From Clostridia bacterium (GTDB lineage: Bacteria; Bacillota_A; Clostridia; Oscillospirales; CAG-272): 7,550 nt of DNA. Under the pieces are notes generated by a model. That model saw only the letters and a list, made by a program, of their open reading frames with translations, was not told the DNA's origin and searched no databases. Each line of letters begins with the position of its first letter. The stretch's first letter is position 1. Position numbers and translations under genes: made by a program. Positions 1 to 5,793 of the stretch are shown here, piece after piece. Location of the stretch: the NCBI GenBank assembly GCA_017500625.1, contig JAFVYX010000123.1, forward strand, positions 1 through 7,550. The letters run 5' to 3'.

Positions 1-227
1 GGAATATGAAAATGCGCGCCCATCGCGAGGGTGTAAAGCAGACTGCTGGCCGCCCGCTCGTCCTCCTTTTCCGCCACGTCGGGGTGGAGGTCGGCCGCCT
101 CGGCCGCGCCCGTGATGATCTCACGGTCATAGAGAGGAATGCCCAAAAGCTCAGCCACGCGATTGCCGATCTCTCGGCCGCCCGAGCCATACTGTCTTGC
201 CACGGTTACCAGGATTTTTTTGTCCAT
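1..227 (-). CDS. Cytidylate kinase-like family protein, N-terminal part (cut by window edge)
   Basis: Only the first 75 residues are in the window; the gene runs leftward off the edge. The protein opens MDKKILVTVARQYGSGGREI and continues with a helix and an 'LGIPLYDREII' segment. That is the start typical of the cytidylate kinase-like family (Pfam Cytidylate_kin2), in which a nucleotide-binding loop of the form RQYGSGGREIG (residues 11-21) replaces the usual GxxGxGKS/T P-loop of true CMP kinase Cmk. The family is predicted to phosphorylate nucleotides in the cytoplasm, but the substrate of most members is unknown, so no gene symbol is given. The ATG at 227-225 fits the family's N-terminus. 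The upstream leader is purine-rich (AAAGAGAGA) but has no strong GGAGG. A good leftward promoter lies about 55 bases upstream. It is transcribed divergently from nnr. The family call is fairly secure; the exact function is not. Confidence 0.85.
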   Translation of the reverse strand, partial: MDKKILVTVARQYGSGGREIGNRVAELLGIPLYDREIITGAAEAADLHPDVAEKEDERAASSLLYTLAMGAHFHI

Positions 228-282
228 AACGGTCTCTCTTTCTTTAGGGATCATCGCCGTTTTTTCGTCGATTTCTATCTTT

Positions 283-311
283 AGTATAGCATATTTTCCC
301 CATTTTGTAAA
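283..311 (-). promoter_or_regulatory. Sigma-A type promoter with extended -10, for the leftward kinase-like gene
   Basis: On the minus strand, TTTACA (306-311) is followed after exactly 17 bases by TATACT (283-288). Each hexamer matches the vegetative consensus (TTGACA/TATAAT) at five of six positions. The bases just before the -10 read TGC, an extended -10 motif (TGn). Transcription should start near 275, leaving a leader of about 50 bases before the ATG at 227. This is the best-looking promoter in the window and is set in clearly A+T-richer DNA than the flanking genes. Confidence 0.8.
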
Positions 312-314
312 GGG

Positions 315-325
315 CTTTCCGAAAG
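315..325. repeat. Short perfect palindrome between the divergent promoters
   Basis: CTTTC-C-GAAAG is a perfect 5-bp inverted repeat around one central base. It lies just upstream of the leftward -35 box (306-311) and about 15 bases upstream of the rightward -35 region. Its position would suit a regulator binding site acting on both promoters. It is short enough to occur by chance, and no known operator was recognised. Confidence 0.25.
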
Positions 326-339
326 AGGGGGACGGCCGC

Positions 340-368
340 TTGCATTTCTTATAAATTAGTGATACAAT
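340..368 (+). promoter_or_regulatory. Probable promoter with extended -10, for the nnr-addB-copA cluster
   Basis: The -10 hexamer TACAAT (363-368) matches TATAAT at five of six positions and is preceded by TGA, an extended -10 motif. A weak -35, TTGCAT (340-345), sits 17 bases upstream and matches TTGACA only in its TTG. Extended -10 promoters often tolerate a poor -35. The start of transcription would be near 375, giving a leader of about 27 bases before the nnr ATG at 402. No later promoter was seen, so this one probably drives the whole rightward cluster. Confidence 0.65.
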
Positions 369-386
369 AAAAGCATCAAGCTTTAT
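367..386. repeat. Inverted repeat across the predicted rightward transcription start
   Basis: ATAAAAGC (367-374) pairs with GCTTTAT (380-386) around the 5-base spacer ATCAA: five perfect pairs (AAAGC/GCTTT), extended to seven if one A is bulged. It overlaps the end of the -10 box and the predicted +1 of the nnr transcript. It could be a repressor site or a weak hairpin at the 5' end of the mRNA. The stem is short and A+T-rich and there is no U-tract, so it is not a terminator. Confidence 0.25.
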
Positions 387-391
387 CTGTC

Positions 392-396
392 GGAGG
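392..396 (+). promoter_or_regulatory. Ribosome binding site of nnr
   Basis: GGAGG lies five bases upstream of the ATG at 402, a near-ideal Shine-Dalgarno sequence. It fixes that ATG as the start of nnr. Confidence 0.85.
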
Positions 397-401
397 ACAC
401 T

Positions 402-1901
402 ATGGCCGAGATCAACCCCTCGCTGACAAAGGAGATCGATGCCTTTGCCGAGCGCGAGCTTCATATTCCCGTAAGCACGCTGATGAGGCGGGCAGGCGAT
501 GCCGTTGCGGCGGCCGTGGAGCGGTGGGCGCCGCGCGGCGCGCGCGTGCTTCTCTTCTGCGGTGGCGGCAACAACGGCGGCGATGGCTATGCCGCTGCCT
601 GCCGCCTTCTTACCGACGGCTACGAGGCCCTTTGTGTGGACGCCCTCGGCAAGGGGCAGCGGAGCGAGGCGGGACGCAGCTTCCTTGAGGAGTACCGCCG
701 CCGCGTGGGAGAGCCACTCACGCCAAGGGAGGCCAAGGGACTGTCAGCCGACGTTTGTGTCGATGCCGTCCTCGGTACGGGGGCCCTGTTTCCGCCGTCC
801 GCCGAGCTCGGGCCGCTTTGCGAGACGATGCGCGCCTCGGCGCCCTGTCACGTGGCCGTGGACCTGCCCCTCGGGGTGGACGCCGAGGGTGGGCGGCTGG
901 ACGCCGTGTGCGTGCCCGCCGACGAGACGGTCTGCCTCGGCTTTGCCAAGGTGGGGCTGTATTCCTACCCCGCGCGAGGCGCGGTGGGCAAGCTGACGGT
1001 GGCCGACCTGGGGCTCGATACGCCCGAGGTGCGCGCGGCCTTTGCCATTGGCACACACACTCTTACAAGGGATACCGTCCGCGGCCTTTTGCCAAGGCGC
1101 GGAGACAACACGCATAAGGGGAGCTACGGGCATCTTTTGCTCCTTGCGGGGAGCCGTGCCTACCGTGGGGCGGCGCACCTCGCCGCCAAGGGGGCGCTCC
1201 GCATGGGCGCGGGGCTTATCACGCTGGCCGCCGATGAGAGCGTGCTCTCGGGGGTATTGCCCGCCCTGCCCGAGCTGATCCTTGCGCCGCTGTCCGAGGA
1301 CGCCCCCCTCTCTACGGAGCTTACGCGCGGCAAAAGCGCTGTCCTCATCGGCTCGGGCTCGGGCGCGACTGCAGCGACGGCCGAGCGCCTTACGGCACTT
1401 CTTACGAGCGAGGGAGGGCCGCTTCTCATCGATGCCGATGCCCTCACCATTCTGGCCGAGCGGCTCGGCGTTTCCCTGCTGAAAGAGGCAAAACGTAAAG
1501 TTATCCTTACGCCTCACCCTGGGGAGATGGCGCGGCTTTACGGCGTTTCCGTGGCCGAGGTGCAGGCCGACCGTCTGACGGTGGCACGTCGCTTTGCCGC
1601 CGAGCATGGGGTGACGCTTGTCCTCAAGGGGGCAGGCACCGTGGTGGCCGAGGGCGAGCAGTTCTCGATCAACACCTCGGGCACGCCCGCCCTCGCTAAG
1701 GGCGGCAGCGGTGACGTTCTGGCAGGGGCGATCGCCTCGCTTCTGGCAACGGGGCTGGCGCCTCTTGCGGCGGCCTCTCTGGCCGTGTGGCTTCACGGCA
1801 CGGCGGGCGAGCGCCTGGCCGAGGAATACTCGGAGGCGGGAGTGCGCCCCCTTGAGCTGGCCGATGCGATGGCTCGCCTTCTCCGCGAGGTGCAGGCATG
1901 A
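402..1901 (+). CDS. nnr: Bifunctional NAD(P)H-hydrate epimerase / ADP- or ATP-dependent NAD(P)H-hydrate dehydratase
   Basis: This 499-residue cytoplasmic enzyme repairs hydrated nicotinamide cofactors. The N-terminal YjeF_N domain (about 1-215) interconverts R- and S-NAD(P)HX, and the C-terminal ribokinase-like domain (about 220-497) dehydrates the S form at the expense of ADP or ATP. The epimerase half shows GGGNNGGDGY (54-63) and an aspartate in VDAVLGTG (D121). The dehydratase half opens with HKGSYGHLLLLAGS (238-251), carries LTPHPGE (369-375), and ends with the signature GTPALAKGGSGDVLAG (427-442), whose D438 is the expected catalytic aspartate. Length and domain order match the fused bacterial enzyme (formerly yjeF), and both halves look complete. 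The start is set by the GGAGG at 392-396. It is the first gene of the rightward cluster, and its TGA overlaps the ATG of the next gene by four bases (ATGA), implying translational coupling. Which nucleotide the dehydratase uses cannot be read from the sequence. Confidence 0.95.
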   Translation: MAEINPSLTKEIDAFAERELHIPVSTLMRRAGDAVAAAVERWAPRGARVLLFCGGGNNGGDGYAAACRLLTDGYEALCVDALGKGQRSEAGRSFLEEYRRRVGEPLTPREAKGLSADVCVDAVLGTGALFPPSAELGPLCETMRASAPCHVAVDLPLGVDAEGGRLDAVCVPADETVCLGFAKVGLYSYPARGAVGKLTVADLGLDTPEVRAAFAIGTHTLTRDTVRGLLPRRGDNTHKGSYGHLLLLAGSRAYRGAAHLAAKGALRMGAGLITLAADESVLSGVLPALPELILAPLSEDAPLSTELTRGKSAVLIGSGSGATAATAERLTALLTSEGGPLLIDADALTILAERLGVSLLKEAKRKVILTPHPGEMARLYGVSVAEVQADRLTVARRFAAEHGVTLVLKGAGTVVAEGEQFSINTSGTPALAKGGSGDVLAGAIASLLATGLAPLAAASLAVWLHGTAGERLAEEYSEAGVRPLELADAMARLLREVQA

Positions 1902-2476
1902 GCGGGCTTTGCGTACTGCTCGCTCCGCGGGACGAGGATCTCACCCGCACGCTGGAGCTGGAGCTTTCCGACGTTTTTGATGAGGTCACGGTGTGCGAGG
2001 GCGCCGAGGGGATCGCAGGGGCTTCTCTCCTTGTGGTCGACCTTGATATCCCCACCCTGTCGCTCAAGGGCACCGAGGGAGTGGCCGAGCGCCGCCTTGG
2101 CTACTCACGCCGCGCGGACGCCACCGCGCCCTTTCCCGTCCTTCACCGCCCCTTCCGTATGGAGGAATGGCGACGGGCGGTGCAAACGCCCGATGCCCCC
2201 GTTCTCTCGATGAACAAGGACGGCACCGCCGTGCTTCTTGACGGGGAGAGCGTGGCGCTCACCTCGCGTGAGGCGGCGCTCCTTTCGCTTCTCTTTGAGG
2301 CCGACGGGCGACCCGTCTCGCGCGAGGCGTTGACGCGCGCCGTCTTCCCCGATGCCGACGATCCCGACGCCTCTCTTAACGTCTACGTTCACTATCTCCG
2401 AAAAAAGCTGGAAAGGAACCGTAAGCGCGTGATCCTCGCCCACCGCGGCGGCGGCTACTCGCTTCTTACGAAATAA
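1898..2476 (+). CDS. OmpR/PhoB-type response regulator with a short, degenerate receiver domain
   Basis: This is a 192-residue protein, shorter than the usual 220-240 for the family. Residues about 107-192 form a clear winged-helix DNA-binding domain of the Trans_reg_C type: LTSREAALLSLL (121-132), GRPVSREAL (137-145), a recognition region SLNVYVHYLRKKLE (159-172) and the closing hairpin HRGGGYSLL (182-190). The N-terminal ~96 residues resemble a receiver but are shortened. A possible phospho-acceptor remains (D48 in LLVVDLDIP). The N-terminal acidic pair is largely lost (LLAPRDED, only D12 in place), the switch Thr/Ser may be S70, and the invariant lysine before Pro-Phe is arginine (HRPF, R84). 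Phosphorylation is therefore doubtful, and the protein may act constitutively or sense something else. The start is supported by GAGGTG at 1887-1892, five bases upstream. No histidine kinase is in view. It overlaps nnr by four bases and ends four bases before addB. The target genes are unknown; autoregulation of this operon is a guess. Confidence 0.88.
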   Translation: MSGLCVLLAPRDEDLTRTLELELSDVFDEVTVCEGAEGIAGASLLVVDLDIPTLSLKGTEGVAERRLGYSRRADATAPFPVLHRPFRMEEWRRAVQTPDAPVLSMNKDGTAVLLDGESVALTSREAALLSLLFEADGRPVSREALTRAVFPDADDPDASLNVYVHYLRKKLERNRKRVILAHRGGGYSLLTK

Positions 2477-2480
2477 CGCT

Positions 2481-5400
2481 ATGCCTACTCTCGTATTCGG
2501 TGCCTTTGGCACGGGAAAGACTACCTACGTCCTCGAGCGGATCGCCGCCGACCTTCAGGCAGGCCGCTCGGCCTTTCTTGTCGTTCCCGAGCAGAACACA
2601 GTCAGCGTGGAGGCGACCGCCAGCCGCCGTCTGCCGCCCTCGGCCCCCCTTTCCTTTGAGGTGACAAACTTCACGCGTCTGGCCGATACCTACTTCCGCC
2701 GCTTCGGCGGTGTTGCCGAGCGCAGCGCCGACGAGGGAACGGCGCTTCTCGTTCTGCGCGATACCATGGCGTCCCTCGCGCCCGCGCTCTCGGACCGCCG
2801 CCGCATTGATACCGCGCACGTCCTTGAGGTGCGTGCCACCCTCCGTGAGCTGACCTCGGCGGGGATCGATGCCTCTCGCCTTTCCGATGCCTCCGCGGCG
2901 ATCGGGGAGAAGGCCCCCGCGCTCTCGCGCCGCATTGCCGACCTTGCCCTGGTGCTGGCCGCCTACAAGGACGCCCTCGGGGCGCAGGGCAAGCATCTCG
3001 CGGGGGAGGAGCTTTCGCGCCTTGCCAACCTCCTTGAGCGCGCGCCGCGAGAGGAGGGCGCGTCCTTTTACTTTGACGGCTTTACGAGCTTCACCGCCGT
3101 TCAGCTCCGCATCGTGAGTGCGCTTTCGGCCCTCGGCGAGGTGACGGTCACTCTCCCGATGCCACGGGAAAACGTGACGGGCGCCCTCTGCTATGCCGAG
3201 CCCGAGCGTACGCGCCGCGACCTTATCCGTCTGTTTGCCGAGCGCGGCCAGCGGATCGACACCGTGGCCTTCACCGAGTGCCGCCGCGTGCGCTCGGAGG
3301 CGCTCCGCGCACTGGGTGACCGCCTCTTTACGCCGCACCCCGCCCCACTCCCCGAGAAAACCGCAGGAGGCGAGGCGATCCGCGTGCTGGAGTGCCGCAC
3401 TCCCTTTTCCGAGGCCGAGCTGTGCGCCATCGACATTGCCCGCCGCGTGCGGGAGGGTGCCTCCTACCGTGATTTTGCCATTGTAGCGCGCGATGCGAGT
3501 GCCTATCGCGGCGTTCTCGACACGGCGCTCTCGCGCCACGGGATCCCCGCCTTTTTCTCACTCCCCACCGACCTTTCCGCCTTTGAGGCGACCAAGCTCA
3601 TACGCACCGCCTACGCCGTAAGTGCGGGGAGCGCACGCCGTGAGGACGTCATCACTTATATGAAATGCGGTCTCTCGGGCATCTCTCCCGACGACTGCGA
3701 TGCCTTTGAGCTGTACACCGAGCGCTGGGGGCTTTCGGGCCGCCGCCTGCTCACCACGCCCTTTCATCTCCCGCCCGAGGGCTACCGCGGCTTTCGGAGC
3801 GAGGGGGAGCGAGCGGCCTCGGCTGTCGCTCTGGCGGCGCTGGAGAGAACGCGCCTCGAGATGGCCGCCCCGCTGGCCCTGCTTGATCGGGTCAGTAAAG
3901 GAGACTTTACGATCCGAGAGCACGCCGAGACCCTGTATGAGTTCTTGACCGCTTTGAAGGTGGACGAGCGCCTCTACGATCGCGCCCGTGAGCTGGCGGA
4001 GGCGGGGGATACCGCCCGCGCCGACGAGTATGCGCGCCTCTTTGAGGCGATCACCGAAACGCTGGACCGTCTGGTGGCGATCACCCCCGACAGCCGCCTT
4101 ACGGCCGAGGATTTCTCTGAGCTTCTCTCATTGCTCTTTTCCTCACAATCGCTCTCTACGATCCCGACAAGGGCCGATGCCGTGACGGTCGGCAGTGCCG
4201 ACCTTCTCCGTCCCAACGAGCCGCGCCACGTCTATCTTCTCGGCGTGAACGACGGGGTGTTTCCCCGCACCGCGGCGACGGGGGGCGTGTTCTCACCCGC
4301 CGAGGTCGCACTTCTCGGGGAGCATGGCATCGTGCTGGACGGTGACGAGGTGGTGCGCGTCTCGCGCGAATGGTTCTGCTTCCTCCGCGCGCTTTTGGCC
4401 GCCTCGGAGACCGTAACGCTCTCCTACACCCTCTCGGACTTTGCCTTCAACCGTGTGGGACGTGCCGAGGCGCTGGACAAGCTGCTCTCGCTCGCCTCGG
4501 GCGCTGTGGCGATCGAGCGCGAGGTCGATATCCCCTTCTTTGACCGCATTTATACGAGGGAGGCCGCGCTCACAGCGCTGGGAGGGCGGCTCCGCCCCAC
4601 CGAACGGGCCGCCGTCTCTTCCCTTCTTACCGAGGAGGAGAAACGGATCAGCACAGCGCTCAATAAGCCGCTGGTGGATCCGACGGCACGCCTCGGGAGT
4701 GAGGCGCTCGACCGCCTTTACGGCAAGACGATGGGCATGAGCCAGAGCCGCATCGAAAGCTACATTGCCTGCCCCTTTTCCTACCTCTGTCAATACGTGC
4801 TTCGCCTCTCGGAGGACGAGCGCGCGCAGCTCGGGAGCGCCGACATCGGTAACTACGTCCACGCCATGCTCGAGCATTTTCTTGCCGAGCGCGCGGAGGG
4901 GCTCTCTCCCGAAAATCTCCACGAGCGTATCGCGGAGCTGACCGAGCGCTATCTTGCCGACCTCTTTCCGAACGGGGCCACGCTCCCCGCGCGTGTGCGC
5001 CACCGCTTTCTGCGCCTTGCCGCGCACACCGAGCGCCTTGTGGCCGAGATCTGCCACGAGCTGGACACCGTCGGCTACCGTCCCGTCTTCTTTGAGTACG
5101 AGCCCTCGGTCGAGGACGAGAGCCGCGCCGCGCCTCCCTCCTTTACGCTCGCGGACGGCACGGTGATGACACTCTACGGCAAGATCGACCGCGTAGATGT
5201 CTACCAGAAGGACGGCAACGCCTACCTGCGCGTGGTCGACTACAAGACGGGCACCAAGAAATTCTCGGTTGAGGACGTGCGCCGCGGCCACAATATGCAG
5301 CTGCTCATCTACCTTTCGGCGCTCTACAAGAGCGACCGCGCCGCCTTTCTCAGAACCTTGGGCGTCGGGGAGGGGGGGCGCCTTCTGCCCGCAGGCGTGC

Positions 5401-5789
5401 TCTACCTCAATCTTTCGTTGAAGACCCCCACCCTCTCATCGCCCGCAGAGACCACCGACGAGGCCTGCACACGTAGCGGGCTCTTACTGAACGACCGTGA
5501 CAATCTCTTTGCGATGGATCCCAAGCTTTCGGGGCGGTTTATCCCGATCAAGCTCAAAAAGGACGGCGGCATCGCGGCGAGCTCGATGAAGAACCTCGCG
5601 TCGCTTGAGGAGATGGGACGCCTGCTCTCGGACGTTGAGGACATCGTCAAGGGTGCCGCCGAGCGCCTGCGCGGAGGTGTGGCCGATGCCACGCCGCTTC
5701 TCGACAAGGGCCGCGAGCACACCTGCGAGAGGTGTCGCTATTATCCCGTTTGCCGCAATACGGGTGGCAAACGCAAAACGGAGGAGTGA
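2481..5789 (+). CDS. addB: AddB, ATP-dependent helicase/nuclease subunit B with Fe-S cluster
   Basis: This 1102-residue protein is close to the roughly 1160 of Bacillus subtilis AddB. AddAB resects double-strand breaks to start recombinational repair, and AddB contributes one nuclease site and Chi recognition. At the N-terminus is a Walker A loop GAFGTGKT (7-14), then VVPEQNT (34-40). An inactivated UvrD-like helicase fold follows, including HVYLLGVNDGVFPRT. The C-terminal RecB-family (PD-(D/E)XK) nuclease shows GKIDRVD (D903), VVDYKTG (D920, K922) and QLLIYL (Q940). Four cysteines bracket it, C764 in YIACPF and CERCRYYPVC (C1082, C1085, C1091); their CxxCx5C spacing is that of the 4Fe-4S staple in Firmicutes AddB. 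All key residues are present and the frame is intact. The start is fixed because the Walker loop begins at residue 7. No Shine-Dalgarno precedes it, so it is probably translated by coupling from the regulator gene ending four bases upstream. AddA is not adjacent downstream. Confidence 0.95.
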   Translation: MPTLVFGAFGTGKTTYVLERIAADLQAGRSAFLVVPEQNTVSVEATASRRLPPSAPLSFEVTNFTRLADTYFRRFGGVAERSADEGTALLVLRDTMASLAPALSDRRRIDTAHVLEVRATLRELTSAGIDASRLSDASAAIGEKAPALSRRIADLALVLAAYKDALGAQGKHLAGEELSRLANLLERAPREEGASFYFDGFTSFTAVQLRIVSALSALGEVTVTLPMPRENVTGALCYAEPERTRRDLIRLFAERGQRIDTVAFTECRRVRSEALRALGDRLFTPHPAPLPEKTAGGEAIRVLECRTPFSEAELCAIDIARRVREGASYRDFAIVARDASAYRGVLDTALSRHGIPAFFSLPTDLSAFEATKLIRTAYAVSAGSARREDVITYMKCGLSGISPDDCDAFELYTERWGLSGRRLLTTPFHLPPEGYRGFRSEGERAASAVALAALERTRLEMAAPLALLDRVSKGDFTIREHAETLYEFLTALKVDERLYDRARELAEAGDTARADEYARLFEAITETLDRLVAITPDSRLTAEDFSELLSLLFSSQSLSTIPTRADAVTVGSADLLRPNEPRHVYLLGVNDGVFPRTAATGGVFSPAEVALLGEHGIVLDGDEVVRVSREWFCFLRALLAASETVTLSYTLSDFAFNRVGRAEALDKLLSLASGAVAIEREVDIPFFDRIYTREAALTALGGRLRPTERAAVSSLLTEEEKRISTALNKPLVDPTARLGSEALDRLYGKTMGMSQSRIESYIACPFSYLCQYVLRLSEDERAQLGSADIGNYVHAMLEHFLAERAEGLSPENLHERIAELTERYLADLFPNGATLPARVRHRFLRLAAHTERLVAEICHELDTVGYRPVFFEYEPSVEDESRAAPPSFTLADGTVMTLYGKIDRVDVYQKDGNAYLRVVDYKTGTKKFSVEDVRRGHNMQLLIYLSALYKSDRAAFLRTLGVGEGGRLLPAGVLYLNLSLKTPTLSSPAETTDEACTRSGLLLNDRDNLFAMDPKLSGRFIPIKLKKDGGIAASSMKNLASLEEMGRLLSDVEDIVKGAAERLRGGVADATPLLDKGREHTCERCRYYPVCRNTGGKRKTEE
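5780..5786 (+). promoter_or_regulatory. Ribosome binding site of copA
   Basis: GGAGGAG lies within the last codons of addB, seven bases before the ATG at 5794. It selects that ATG over the one at 5789, which is followed at once by a stop (ATG CTA TGA). Confidence 0.85.
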
Positions 5790-5793
5790 TGCT

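Noticed and set aside
6..284. Plus-strand open frame of 92 residues over the left edge
   Set aside because: It is opposite the cytidylate kinase-like gene, which has a recognisable N-terminus, a start and a strong promoter; the plus frame has none of these.
350..355. TATAAA as an alternative rightward -10 box
   Set aside because: No -35-like hexamer lies at the right distance upstream and it lacks a TGn extension; TACAAT at 363-368 fits better.
659..663. AGCGG pentamers as Chi sites for AddAB
   Set aside because: AGCGG is Chi in Bacillus subtilis, but a 5-base G+C-rich word occurs by chance often here, and the Chi sequence of this organism is unknown.
744..1796. Long minus-strand open frame opposite nnr (350 residues)
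   Set aside because: It lies wholly antisense to a gene with clear domains; its translation is rich in Arg, Gly and His without any recognisable motif. Such frames are expected opposite G+C-rich coding sequence.
2466..3539. Minus-strand open frame opposite the start of addB (357 residues)
   Set aside because: It is a shadow of addB with biased composition and no recognisable domain.
4293..5291. Minus-strand open frame opposite the middle of addB (332 residues)
   Set aside because: It is antisense to the conserved nuclease region and has no recognisable domain.
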